Origin: Euclidia mi
Taxonomy: Eukaryota > Arthropoda > Insecta > Lepidoptera > Erebidae
Assembly (NCBI GenBank): GCA_944739405.2
Contig: OX123187.2
Span: 78,538,450 to 78,602,449 of the forward strand
Direction of reading: 5' to 3'
Length of the DNA stretch: 64,000 bases
Shown here: one piece after another, positions 53,080 through 63,973 of the stretch
Position numbering within the stretch: position 1 is the first letter of the stretch
Layout: the number at the start of each line of letters is the position of its first letter
Program-made: the position numbers and the translations under genes
Notes under the pieces: model-generated
Databases searched by the model: none
The model's input: only the letters and a program-made list of their open reading frames with translations
What the model was told of the DNA's origin: nothing

Positions 53080-53827
53080 TGTTACGAATGGCAAGAATTG
53101 AAAATTACGCCATCTATCAGTGAATGGTAGAACTAGATTAGATTAGATGTATCGGTTGTTTAAAGCTGTTCCATCTATCCTCTAATAGATGGCGTTGCTG
53201 TAAATAGAACAATTACATAAATCTAGTAGTCCGTGTGGTGACGGAAGTCCGTGTGGTGACGGATTAAGAATACGGATTTTCACCACCCCATATCATCCCA
53301 TGGGTGTCGTAAGAGCCGACAGAGGGAGCATATTATGCAGAGAACAGCACTGTAAGAGAAGGAAAACTTGATACAAACCCTATACCAACCCGTTTGGCCA
53401 GCGTGGTATAGTAGGCCAAGTCCTCATTTCAAAGGAGAGCCCTAGTCCAGCAGTGGACTGTTAAAAGCTGATGATGACACAAATCTAGAACACGTTACAC
53501 GTCACCAGAAATTTCGTGAATTGTCTCGAAAGATCTAGTTATGTGTTCCTGCCGGTATAAATAACGCGCAGACGCGCGAGTCAGGACAGTAACAATTGAA
53601 TATCGGAGCGATAATCATCAAGCGAAGGGAAGTTAATCGGAAGTGTTTAGTGGTGTTTCTAGTAGTGTGAAATAAGTGTGTTTTTATTAGTGTTGAGAAT
53701 TATGTGTGAAATAAGTGTGTTTTATTAGTGCATAGAAATAAGTGTGTATAGTGTTTGTGTTAGTAAATAAAGTACAGTTTAGTGGCATAGTGAGTTTTAT
53801 TTTATCGTCGAACCCCAGCTCGTAACA
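53080..53827 (+). mobile_element. Solo LTR with internal SINE, ATAT target duplication
   Basis: Begins TGTTACGAATGG, ends CCCAGCTCGTAACA, with ATAT on both sides (53076-53079, 53828-53831). Contains CGGTATAAATAACGCG (TATA-like) at about 53552 and repeats of GTGTGAAATAAGTGTGTTTT near 53668-53730. Same family as 39277-39720. No coding sequence adjoins, so it is a solo LTR. An insertion of about 250 bases lies at 53229-53480. Confidence 0.8.
53229..53480 (+). mobile_element. SINE-like insertion inside the solo LTR
   Basis: AGTCCGTGTGGTGACGGA is present twice at the left end. The body has CCCATGGGTGTCGTAAGAG and CCAGCGTGGTATAGTAGGCC, and the end GTCCAGCAGTGGACTG...TGATGATGA. The LTR sequence resumes after it. 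Confidence 0.6.
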
Positions 53828-54380
53828 ATATTAATAAATATGTGAGTAGAGATACAGGTAATCTGCAATAACAAATTATTTCCTAGTGAACATGTAGCTT
53901 TAATGAATCGCAGTGAGATTCCTCTCAGCCATGGTTTAACCAAACGTTGACCAAAGTGGTTTTGGCTAGTGGTTTGGCACGGATGTCCTACCATTCGTTT
54001 ATGACATAACTCATTATTATACATTACAGATTTAAAGCCACAGAATTACTTGTATAATGGCAAATCAAATCAAATCAAATCAATCTTTATTTTGCAATAC
54101 ATGAGTAGGTATACAAAAAAAGATGTTACAGAGTCAAATAGTTTCATCATGTTTTGCTGTCACAGCAGCATGCAAAATGTATGTATGTAATTAGTTATAC
54201 GCATTCTAAGCACTGATTTAAAAATTTAATGAATAATTATAAATCCAACTTATAACTCAGTTCGTTATACAAACCATAATCAAATAAATAAACATGACAA
54301 TGATTTTAACTTATACTATTAATAATCATAGAGATATTAATAATATTTCTATAAATTTTTCACCTAAATAGTCATTTACA

Positions 54381-54470
54381 ATTCAATAAATAATTAATAA
54401 TTCAATTTACATTCAATAACCAATTAATAATTCAATTCACATTCAATAAATAATTAATAATTCAATTCAA
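54381..54470. repeat. 30-bp tandem repeat, 3 copies
   Basis: Three units beginning ATTCAATAA (54381, 54411, 54441), each with ATTAATAATTCAATT. Confidence 0.85.
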
Positions 54471-54476
54471 AATTCA

Positions 54477-54686
54477 CACACATCCCCGAGCACACACATC
54501 TGACTTTTCGAAGTTAGGTGTGTATTATAAATATTAATTATCGCTCGCTTAACAATGTGCCCGGTAGATGGCAATAGGCTCGCCCTATTACATTGGGACC
54601 GAAACATAACTGGCGAAGTGTGGATGTGTAATACACCTCTGCCTACCCCTTCGGGGATAAAAGGCGTAAAGTTATGTTATGTTATG
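54477..54686 (+). mobile_element. SINE with 11-bp target duplication
   Basis: TTCAAAATTCA flanks it (54466-54476, 54687-54697). Body CACATCTGACTTTTCGAAG, CAATGTGCCCGGTAGATGG, CCTACCCCTTCGGGGATAAA, tail GTTATGTTATGTTATG. Same family as the interrupted SINE at 31465/37739, but its tRNA head is truncated. Confidence 0.8.
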
Positions 54687-54993
54687 TTCAAAATTCAATA
54701 AATAAAAATGTCAATAAATATAACTTATACTATACTTAATTATTGCATAATTATATTTGTCATCTAAATAGTCATTTACTGAGTAATAGCATTTGTTATT
54801 AACATTGCTTTAATTTTATTTTTAAATAGTTGCATGGCATCAATTTCGCGTATTAGTTTATTCAAATGATTATAATTATAGTCGGACAGCCATACAAAAT
54901 ACGCTCTTATTGAGTAAAGCTGTTTTGTTTCCTGGCAAACCTATATCTAAGCACCGTCTGGGACTGTTCAGTTTTTTGAACATATTAAAATTT

Positions 54994-55476
54994 TTACGCA
55001 CAAATAGTAGTTTCTAAAATATACGGACATGGTAAAGTAAGAATTTTGAAATTAATAAAATATGGTTTACAGCTATCTCTAAGTTTGATATTAAACATTG
55101 CTCGTATACACTTCTTTTGCACCCTAAATGCAGCGTCCCTGTCTGTAGAATTACCCCAGAACAGAATACCGTACCTCAGCTGAGGCGTAACATACCCATG
55201 ATATGCCGTCAGGACAGCCGCAATACTTGTAGTTTTCTTTAACCTAAACAGCGCAAATGAATATGTATTGAGTTTGGCACATAACGATTCTACGTGTTCC
55301 TTCCAATTCAAATTATTGTCAATGTTTAAGCCTAAAAACTTTGTTACCTCAACTTCTTCAATTTTTTCATCTAAATATGAAACAGCTATATTAGTCAATT
55401 TGTTTACTCTATTTCTAAATGTTATAAAATTAGTCTTAGTTATATTAATATTCAAATTATTCAATGTCAACGTCAA
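54994..55476 (-). pseudogene. LINE reverse transcriptase C-terminal fragment
   Basis: 160-codon frame with TKFLGLNIDNNLNWKEHV, ESLCAKLNTYSFALFRLKK and YGILFWGNSTDRDAAFRVQK, the part downstream of the active site in Jockey/CR1-like RTs. The YADD region and everything upstream are missing. Confidence 0.75.
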
Positions 55477-55639
55477 TCTTAATACATAAAATCCTTGCAG
55501 AAGAGTATATTTTATATTTCTGGGTGGTAGGGCAAAGTCTAGTTATTTGCGTTAATTGTGTTCTGTCATCTAGGTATGATTTAATTAATTTATAGGCATT
55601 TATAACTTTTTACTGTTCCTACGGGAAATATACCACGTA

Positions 55640-56235
55640 CCTTTGTTTTGAGTAACCGATATTTCGGCACTGTTGCAAGCGCCATGTTCACGGATGTACT
55701 GAAGTATTGTGGGTGGATGAATGTTTATAAACAAGTGAACCAGTCTACCACCTTTCTTACTCGTTTATTGCGCACACAACTACTACCACCGTTTTCACTC
55801 GCGCACTGTACTCGATCGCGACACACTGTACTCAGTACGTCGGCTCGTGATTTAAGTTTTTGCGGTTCACGGGTTTTGCATAGACGTACCACTGGATGCC
55901 AGGTGTTCGACAGTTGAAACCCATCTTCTCTATTGAAGTTTTTATACTTTTTAATTTCAATAGCTTCTTTAAGCATTCTAGGTATATAGTGGCGTTCTGT
56001 CGAAAGCACTTGAGGGTTATGTAACTCAATTCAATGGTTTGTACCCGAGTCTAGGAGATGTTGAGCTATTGCCGACTTGTGTGGTTCATTGTTTTTGACT
56101 GCCCTGATGTGTTCCTTGATGCGGCAGGAAATGGTGCGTTTGGTTTGTCCTATATAAGAACTCCCACAGCTGCAGTCAATTTTGTACTCACCCGGCTTTT
56201 CCAAGGGGAAACTGTCCTTTGGCGTTCTTATGTAT
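55640..56235 (-). mobile_element. Penelope-like element fragment with GIY-YIG nuclease
   Basis: On the - strand one frame reads from about 56225 to a stop near 55720. It starts FPLEKPGEYKIDCSCGSSY and IGQTKRTISCRIKEH, which is the GIY-YIG endonuclease core that ends Penelope-like reverse transcriptases, then HKSAIAQHLLDSG and a C-terminal tail. An in-frame TGA (56031-56033) falls where Trp would be expected. The RT domain is missing. Adjoins an inverted copy of its own C-terminal part. Confidence 0.7.
55720..56225 (-). pseudogene. GIY-YIG endonuclease of a Penelope-like element (one stop)
   Basis: The nuclease would nick the target for reverse transcription. Visible: G-E-Y at the start in place of G-I-Y, S-Y-I-G-Q-T-K-R with the Y-I-G, Arg/Lys-rich RTISCRIKEHIRAV, and Glu and Asn residues further on. 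The frame is otherwise open to TAA near 55720 and ends in RNKRVRKVVDW. A single TGA at 56031-56033 breaks it. Confidence 0.65.
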
Positions 56236-56237
56236 TG

Positions 56238-56464
56238 AAGCTATTGAAATTAAAAAGTATAAAAACTTAAATAGAGAAGATGGGTTTCAACTGTCAAACA
56301 CCTGGCATCCAGTGGTACGTCTATGCAAAACCCGTGAAGCGCAAAAACTTAAATCACGAGCCGAAGTAGTGAGTACAGTGTGTCGCGATCGAGTACAGTG
56401 CGCGAGTGAAAATGGTGGTAGTGGTTGTGCGCGCAATAAACGAGTAAGAAAGCGGGTAGAGTAA
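56238..56464 (+). repeat. Inverted copy of the Penelope-like C-terminal segment
   Basis: On the + strand encodes EAIEIKKYKNLNREDGFQL, SNTWHPVVRLCKTREAQKLK and CRDRVQCASENGGSG, the same peptide as the - strand at about 55735-55975, with substitutions. The two copies are about 260 bases apart and converge, so this DNA can fold into a long stem. Confidence 0.8.
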
Positions 56465-59247
56465 AGTTATTAAACGCAGTATTGGGGTTACAACTCGTTA
56501 AGACGTCGTTAAAACTAAGAGACTCAATGCAATTTTTAAATTTCATTAAGTTTTCTTTGCTGTAATCGCGTGCTTCAACTATTTATGATTTGATAGGGAT
56601 AATAGATTGCACAGGACATTTTAATAGCTGTGCGGTGTGGTCTGATAGCGTGAATTCGAGAACTTTTGCTTTAAAACAGCTGGCAAATGCTTCTATTATT
56701 CTACACTCTTTATTAAGAGATTTATTTACTTCCTTTATGTTTGCTTGCTACTCTCAGAATCATTTTTGTATGCACCTCGCCTTAGGTACTTAACCTCTCT
56801 CTTTAAAACATTTTCTAAAACATTTTTATTTTTGTAAATGTGAATTGCTAGATTTATAATAATAGTAGACGGTTGCACCAGTGGCGTCTTAGTAATACAA
56901 ACAAAATGTTATTCTTGGAATTTTATTACTTTTCTTTCTTATTCTCAGCTAAATCTTCTACCGAAAGATGGTCGAATTGGTTGGTTCTTCTATTAATTCG
57001 GCTAACCAAAACATAGGCAGTAATTAGAACGTGTTTTTTAACGGAATTATTAAAGAGCATTTATTCTATAGATGTGATTCCCAAATTAACGAGAAACCTT
57101 TGCGTGTTGATAAAGTTGTAATTGGTCTAACTCGGACTTTTTTCATTTAGCAGACAGTCCAATTTGCGTTCAGTAAATTACTCCTTTATTTCAATTTGTG
57201 GTTGGTAAAAAATAAAGCTAATAGAGCAAAATTAAATCAATTTTAATTTTTTTGTTAGGTAGTTGCTGTATTGTATAAATCAGCAAAATAGGAGTGAAAA
57301 TTACAATTGATCAACATACGAGTGACGTGAGATACAAGTTTCAATGTCAAGGTATCTGTATAAAAGATTACCTGTTATCAAAAAATAAAATCTATCTCAG
57401 TCCGTGTTGTTCAATAATTGAGTATCTACTTAGAAACCTGTCCTAAATTAATTCGTTCTACCGGAACGCAATGCCGAGTTATGGTCCAAAAATATATGAT
57501 AATTGGTACCGAATCGATATTTACGATTTCAACTTGCCGCTTACAGGTACACACCACACCACACCACACATACTACCTAATAATAAGAATAAATAAAACG
57601 TAAACAATAAACATAACATCACATAACATCTATAAAGGAAAACATTATATTTATAGGAGTATATCGAATATTCTCATAAATATATCTACTAAAGACATAA
57701 TATTTAATTTTATCATAACTCTATATGACGTTTAACACGGAAATAAAAGCAAGCAATCCTTAGTATTGATATTTATATTTTTGGTAATACTTTCCCCGTG
57801 TAAAAATTAAACATGTCGAAATTAGGTCGTGATACATATTACGTGGTTATAAGGATACGTATGTGTGTATATGATTACGAGTTGTGTGCCTAACAGCAAT
57901 TCTTTAGGGCGGTTGAGGAAAATGGCTCAAGCAATAGATTACTCTGACACTGTATTACTTATGTTATGTGCCTCGGGCAATTCCCACGCGATACAGCCTT
58001 GTTATGTACTGTATTGACGAAATAAAATATTGGATGTACATTCCATATTATGAAGGCCTTAGCTTACCATACAGGAAATTGCGCTGAGAAGTTGTAGTTA
58101 CTTTTCTTGTCGCGGATTCGTGCTAATTATAGCATGGATGGGCAGGCTAGAGTGACATATAACCACTCATACAATAATATAACTTAGAGTAGCAGTATTC
58201 GTTTACCTACTTATCTTTTGGTTGGTAACTGATAAATCCAGAAACAGTTTTCTTTGAAAGAAGAGAAAAATACTTGGTGCAGGAAGAGAAACATAAGAGG
58301 GGTTTGGAGAATAGGGAAGGCATAGCTAGCCTTTTCCTCTATTTCTCGTTTAGGTTAGCCAATGCACAAATGTTGCGTGGTTGACATCATTCGCATCCAA
58401 AAGGTTCAGATGACCACCTACTAGCCGAAGTTGATTTTGATTGAAAACAACTGTAAATGTCTTAACTTCAAAATTGTGACAAAATGTAAAAGGAACATGT
58501 CGGTAGCACGAACGTCAATGAGCCACTACGGATGTTATATAATTAAGTCTATCCTTTTCGCGATTTAATCATGCTGGTGCTTTAAAATTCCTGACCATAA
58601 TTTTCAGAACAGAAACAGATAAGACGTTTATCAGACCACAGAAGATGTCAACAAGAATTCTTGTTGACATGTTGTAGTAAACTCATAAATTAGAACAACT
58701 AGAGAATATTGTTCTAAGAAAATGTTTGTTGCAAAATCATAATTATTCCGTAATACCACCAAAAATGTACCTACACATATGTAAGGTCCCCATTTTTATT
58801 AAAATTAATATCGATTGGAATTTAATAATTTGTAGTCGATTGACTCGTCCGAGTCACATCACTATCGAAATAATTCAAAATGGCGGTTGGCGAGAGCGGG
58901 CATTCTATTCCGGGCGACGGGACTGAACGGACGGTGGCTCTTAGGAAATATTATAATATCTGTACAGTGTAAAGGTGTGTCCGAAATATAAATTGTATTG
59001 GAATACAACTGGAGTTTTACTACAAATCAGAAGTGGTAAGTACATGCTCACATTAATTTCTATTCGTTTTAGTTCAAATTATGATTTTACGTGTGCGCGT
59101 ATGGGGGTATTTTGTATTCGTCCTAGTTTTGAACTTTTGTTAGATATATATTGGAATAGAAAACTAGTTACCAGCATACAATGTAACAACGCTAACAAAT
59201 TTAAAATTACCCTCTTTATAGTGTAATAATTGTCTAACGGATTATTA
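56465..59247. other. AT-rich stretch without a recognised gene
   Basis: No coding-like frame. Contains a CACACCACACCACAC run (about 57550) and the palindrome at 58645-58670. A GC-richer spot at 58870-58935 (CGGTTGGCGAGAGCGGGC) is unexplained. Confidence 0.45.
58645..58670. repeat. 26-bp perfect palindrome
   Basis: ATGTCAACAAGAA is followed with no spacer by its exact complement TTCTTGTTGACAT, centred on an EcoRI-like GAATTC. Confidence 0.9.
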
Positions 59248-59425
59248 CTGTCTCGTTGGTCTCGCGGCATAAATTTTCTCGTGGAACATATCCCGGGTTC
59301 GATGCCCGGATCGGGCAATGTATTGTTGGGATTTCTTTGGTCTGGTCAAAAGTGAGTATAGCAATATCTAGCTCTGCCTAGCTCTTCGAGGATATAGAAG
59401 GGAGGCTGTGTATGTATGTAACGGA
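59248..59425 (+). mobile_element. tRNA-headed SINE
   Basis: GTCTCGTTGGTCTCGCGGC head, B box CGGGTTCGATGCCCGGATCG, CAATGTATTGTTGGGATTTC body, and CTCTGCCTAGCTCTTCGAGG leading to a TATGTATGTA tail like that of the LINE at 10555. Confidence 0.75.
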
Positions 59426-59789
59426 TAATTACGAAAAGAATACTACTTGATTATGGTTAGCTTGTGCCGTGAACGTATGGTCAAGGTTACATTAAGGTGC
59501 AACCATGGTCTTGAGGAGAAAGTTCCAAGACCGTCTATTTTAATTATTAAATAAAGTGTATCATTGGTAGTGGTTCGGAGGACCAGGGTCAAGGTCATGT
59601 TAAGGTCAGAAAAGGGGTCTAAGAAATATGCTCCGAGGTTTTATAAAGGGGTATGAATTTTTCATTATTTTTGCGCTAACGCGCACCGTTTTCGAGATAG
59701 ACGATTTTTTTTTCAAAAAAAAAAAATAATTTACCGTCTATTTAAAAATACAAATTCAAACCGAACTTTTCGTCTCTGAGTTAAAGAAA

Positions 59790-60165
59790 ATGGAGCGAGA
59801 AGGGAATGGACCAAGCTGACGCCTGGAGACGTCGGAGCCCGGTGGATCGGGACGCGATGGCGAAGGAGCTGGGCGGGAGTCGACTGCGCAGCGAGGTGGA
59901 TAGATAGATAGATAGATTATACTTTATTGAACACCAAAACAAACAACTGGACTGTGGAGGTCGCACTCGCTATCGGAGACGTGGCCCTGCTCATCGCGGC
60001 GTCTGCGGCCGGAGCGTCCGGGACGGGGATCCTGGGTCGGAGAGAGAACGAGAGTAACGAGACGGAGTCGGGCGCTTGGAAGAGGAAATCGGCTTGCAAC
60101 GGAGTCATCATCGACCGGGTTCCCGACGGCATGGCTCTCGTCGTGGCGACCGTAATGCGTCGCAT
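59790..60165. other. GC-rich block split by a GATA repeat
   Basis: Two GC-rich pieces (59790-59896 and 59940-60160) sit in AT-rich DNA, separated by (GATA)n and a TTATACTTTATTGAACACC stretch that reads in reverse like a LINE tail with AATAAAG. A 123-codon frame on the + strand crosses the right piece (59927-60298) but also its AT-rich neighbour, and I recognise no domain. Probably one older GC-rich element interrupted by a retroelement tail. Confidence 0.35.
59896..59914. repeat. (GATA)n microsatellite
   Basis: GATAGATAGATAGATA run. Confidence 0.85.
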
Positions 60166-60349
60166 ATTTGTTATTTATTTAATTATTTGTCATTCACACG
60201 TTCATGCAGAAATAGTGCAGTGTCCCACAAAACCGTGTCATCGGTTTGACTGTGGGATCCAGTCTCCGTACAGTAAATTAGAACGTTTACATAGATAAAA
60301 TTACAATAACTACTTATAGCTAACTTCACTCTTAAATTCTAGCACTTAT

Positions 60350-61128
60350 CTAAGTAATATTGCTTAAGTCTCCTTTTAAATATAGTTTCATCATTTTCGT
60401 TCCTTATGTCCTCTGGGACATTGTTTGGCGGATATGGCAAACGTTTTTAAAGTTCTACCACCGTAATAATTAAACACTCTTGGTACAATATATTTGCCAG
60501 AAGCCATCGATCGGGTGTTATGATTATTTGTAACTGGTTCCAAGTTATGCCCAAGACTGCCATGGTTGTTTACAGCCAATAAGTATTTATGTTTTAGGGA
60601 AATTGGTAGTATTTTACAAATTTTAAATAATTTTGTGTAGACATTTTTATGCTGATTTCTAGTTTTATTATTGACAAGAAGTTTAAGAAACTTTGTTTGG
60701 ATTGATTCTAATTTATTTATATATGTTTTGAATGTAAGACCATGGCAATCTAAAGCATACCGAGAATAGACTCCTAGAGTGACTTATATAAGGATTTCAA
60801 TGTTCCTTTAGGTACTTTAAAGCTTAAATGATAGAATTTTCCAAGTAATGCTCTGTTTTACATCTGTTTTAAATTGTATGATGAATACTCTGTTTGTCAC
60901 AAAGGTAATCTAAATGATGGGACCATGAAAAATGTTCATCTATTTTCATGCCTAAGTATTTAAAACAGTTTACTTTTTCAATAGGTTTACATTGACGGTT
61001 TGATAAATTATGAAAGCTTGAATGGTTGTGTGTATACAATACTGGTTCTACTGATGGTCGCAAATATGTATAGTGTGTTATTAGCAGTTTGGTTTTCTCT
61101 GACTTGATGACGATGCCGTTATCGTCGC
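60350..61128 (-). mobile_element. Jockey-like LINE 3' fragment
   Basis: On the - strand: DDNGIVIKSEKTKLLITHYT, VNCFKYLGMKIDEHFSW (about 61115-60890), then, after frame changes, HNTRSMASGKYIVPRVFNYY (about 60525-60460) from the RT C-end. The parts lie in different frames. The right border at about 61128 meets another LINE in the same orientation. Confidence 0.6.
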
Positions 61129-61433
61129 ATAGACCGACATCATTGAGACAGGATGAGATGCGGTCTTTTCGAAAGGACAGCCGAGGTGAGCAGCGATGCC
61201 GTCTTGAACGGGACGACAAAGAGCTGCCTCATGACCCCTCCAGAAGTTTTCGTCTCCAAGTACTCATGGATCCCAGAGTTGCGAGTGGGCCGGGCGGCGC
61301 CACTTGTAGTCCTGAGGATGTTATTTTGGGCTCTGGAGGCATTGGATGTTTGATTTGCAGGCTGAGGACCACAGTTGGAATCCATAAGTCCATATGGGTT
61401 TTATAACTGAGCTGTAGACTCTGGGTTTGTTAC

Positions 61434-62040
61434 TCAGGGACGGAGCGGATTGTTTACCGAGTAACCACAATCGGTTTTTTTAAAACGAAAGTTGACTTCG
61501 TTCCGTTTATGTTTTACATGCTCCTTCCAGGTCATACGTTGATCCAAGTGGAGGCCCGGGGGCTTCACACATGTAGATTGAGGTAGCGGTACTTGACCGG
61601 GATTTGCTGTTGGGCATAGTTTCTTTAGCGGCATGAAAGTGATGTAGTGCGATTTGGGGGCACTCGCTCTAATTCGCCATTTTTGCAACCAGCTATAGGT
61701 TTGGTCTGGTTGGATTTGTAAGGGCCCCCTAGCTTCATCTGGGTCACTACTAGATGTCAGAAATGCAGCGTCATCCGCAGGCGTCGCAATAATTACGTTT
61801 GGGGGCTTGCGGTAGGTCGTGAGTAAATATGTTATACATATCTGGGCCAAGGACCGAGTCTTGAGGCGCTCCTGAATCGCAAGTGTGCGGAGGGGATCTG
61901 GAGCCGCGTTGCTTGACTTGGATGGTTCTATCCTTTAAATATGATGCCAAAAGAAGGTAGAACGTGTAGGGCAGGGTCCTCTTTATTTTGCACAATAGGC
62001 TTTTGTTCCAAACCCGATCAAAAGCATGTTGGACATCGAG
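61434..62040 (-). pseudogene. Jockey reverse transcriptase, inactivated
   Basis: AAFLDVQHAFDRVWNKSLLC keeps the first catalytic Asp; then GAPQDSVLGPDMYNIF, where Asp replaces the Gly of the usual PQGS, and IIATPADDAAFLTSSS, where Pro replaces Tyr of YADD. The two parts lie in different frames. It cannot be active. Confidence 0.75.
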
Positions 62041-62420
62041 AAATGCTGCTGAGCAGTACTCCTTATTTTCGAGACTGTCTTATCTTTTGGTAGACTCTAT
62101 GCATTTGCAACCTGTGCGAGAGCAGTCCTTAGTTCAGTGATCACCCGGTTGAGTCGTGTTTTGTCTTCTCTATTGCGTGAATGTTGCCACACTCTGCGAA
62201 GTCTGCGCTTTTCAGATATCTTGCTGCGGATATCAACTGGAAATAGTTTTCTACGATTGGGTGTTTCTAGAGTGGGAGTATTTTTCCAAGCCGCTACTTG
62301 TATCAGGTTGGTGATGTATGGGCACGCGTGGTCAATGTTTTCGGGATTTTTCAGTGGAAGTTTAAGAATTATATTGGACTCCAGAAATTTACGAAAATTA
62401 CCCTAGTCTGTTTTTGCATT

Positions 62421-63032
62421 TTACAGGTTCTCATTATAGAGTACACAGTAAATGATTGTTGTGCTTATCATCAGCATCACTAGACTATGGTCCGAGGAGA
62501 AGTCGAGGCTTGATACTATGTGAACGTAAAGGGGTTGAATATTTTTGGTGATATAAAAGTCCAACAAATCTGGTATCTCGTTGCCGTCTGTGGGCCAGTA
62601 TGTCGGTTCACCAGTAGATAATAGTATAAGTCGATTGGAATCGACGCTCCTTTTTAGTTCTCGACCTCTTGTAACGGTTACTCGTGATCCCCAGTAGGTG
62701 TGCTTAGCATTCCAGACCCCACCAGCTATGAAGCGATTCCCCAGAGACTGGAAATATTCTGTGAACATGACTTCTTTTATGCAATGTCGCGGTGGGCAAT
62801 ATATGGCCGAGAGGTTCATATGACCATAGCCGTCTTCTATGCGCACTGTGGTAGCTTGTAGGTGATTAGTCGCGTACGGCTGCGGTAGGCAGTGTTTTAT
62901 GCTATTTTTAATAACAATCGCAGAACCAGCATGAGCTCCGCCATTCGGGTGGCAGGTAAAATACACGCTATATCCGGTGATGCAAATTCGGCTTAGATTC
63001 GATTGTTTGTATGTGCTTCGGATATAAGGCAT
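62421..63032 (-). pseudogene. Jockey AP-endonuclease domain
   Basis: 203-codon frame with GGAHAGSAIVIKNSI, NLSAIYCPPRHCI and NRFIAGGVWNAKHTYWGSR, in which relatives have G-D-W-N-A-K-H: the Asp is Val here. EIPDLLDFYITKNI and SSDHSLVML (catalytic His region) follow. The beginning (ATWNINGL) lies in another frame at 62993-63319, so a frameshift separates them. Confidence 0.8.
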
Positions 63033-63319
63033 GCATCAAGTTTGTTGGAGTGGAGGAATGCTTCAAGTTCATGAGAGTTAGGTGCAAGGCCATTAATGTT
63101 CCACGTTGCAAGGTTTAGAGAAGTAATTTGTTGTTCCATAATGAGAGTTATGATACGGTCCAACATGGAGCACATTTGTTGAATTAGGAGATCGATCGTC
63201 TCACTTTGTTTTATGAGTATGCTTTCAAGAGTCAGATTTCGTTGATTGTCAGTAATATCAGTGGTGTTATCAGAAGCTGGTGTAGATTTTGACTGCGTTA
63301 CGGTCTCGGCGGCTACCAC
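62993..63319 (-). pseudogene. Jockey ORF1 end joined in frame to endonuclease start
   Basis: 108 codons: LESILIKQSETIDLLIQQM is typical of the C end of Jockey ORF1, and MEQQITSLNLATWNINGLAP of the start of ORF2. In this copy no stop separates them; normally they are two ORFs. Probably caused by an indel. Confidence 0.65.
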
Positions 63320-63475
63320 ACCTGCATGGGATCTCTGTTGTAGTTCACAATCTTTGGTGGTTGTTGTCTATGGTGGAGGTTTTTAATGACTAAGCGGTAG
63401 CTTTTATTGTCCTTTGGGGTGAATAGCCGATAGCCCATTTGACCGGATAACAGTTATTTTTTTTGGGGGCACGTG

Positions 63476-63877
63476 TAGGGTGGGTCTAGGAAAGGATGGT
63501 AGTTCCTACTGACGCGAGTTACTTCACCCCCCTCCCAAAAATTATTAATTTAAAATAATATTAATGTACCTAGGTATTAATGGTACAGTCCAGAGCTGTA
63601 TTGTTACAGGCTTATTTTTGTAGCAGTGATAAAACAGCCTATCATTCTAATTTATATTAATTCCTTGTGTATATTATGTCGCTATGATAATAATATGTTG
63701 TTAACTTGTGCTAAAAATTAAATGGTTAGTAATAGTGGTGTTTTACACATGTTGCGCTACTTATTGTATGAGCTGATATATTGCACTGATGGTTGTAAAA
63801 CCGTATTAACTAAATTACGATACAATTGTTAATATAGCCATGATTTTATTTATTAAAGGTCTATTTTGTTATGTGAA
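63476..63877. other. Stretch without a recognised gene
   Basis: A GC-richer piece with CACCCCCCTCCC (about 63528) may be the 5' scrap of the LINE; the rest is AT-rich without features. Confidence 0.4.
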
Positions 63878-63973
63878 AATTCTGGTCAGAATTGGATGGG
63901 TTGACCAGAATTATAAACTACTATAAGCAGTGTAGCAGTTCCTGCTAGAATTGGATGGGTTAGCAGGAACTGC
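63878..63973. repeat. Twin hairpins with identical loop, different stems
   Basis: Hairpin 1: AATTCTGGTCA (63878-63888), loop GAATTGGATGGGT, then TGACCAGAATT (63902-63912). Hairpin 2: GCAGTTCCTGCTA (63935-63947), the same loop GAATTGGATGGGT, then TAGCAGGAACTGC (63961-63973). Stems of 11 and 13 bp are perfect and unrelated to each other. 22 bases separate the hairpins. Function unknown. Confidence 0.85.

Larger units (their letters stand above)
54062..55490 (-). mobile_element. LINE remnant with (GATTT)n tail, interrupted by a SINE
   Basis: On the - strand the 3' end is AATAAAGATTGATTTGATTTG (54065-54095, read in reverse). A reverse-transcriptase C-terminal frame lies at 54994-55476. A SINE (54477-54686) and a 30-bp tandem repeat (54381-54470) sit in its 3' region. 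Confidence 0.65.
61129..63475 (-). mobile_element. Degenerate Jockey-type LINE with internal deletions
   Basis: Pieces in order on the - strand: ORF1 remnant (KDNKSYRLVIKNLHH, about 63430-63380; ESILIKQSETIDLLIQQM, about 63230); endonuclease start LNLATWNINGLAPNSHELEA (about 63115); endonuclease body 62421-63032; KRRLRRVWQHSRN (about 62200); RT core 61771-62040; RT end 61434-61850; C-end 61140-61385. ORF1 zinc knuckles and part of the RT N-terminal region (junction about 62095) are missing. Confidence 0.75.

Noticed and set aside
59927..60298. 123-codon frame on the + strand
   Set aside because: It crosses a composition boundary from GC-rich to AT-rich sequence and has no recognisable domain or splice context.
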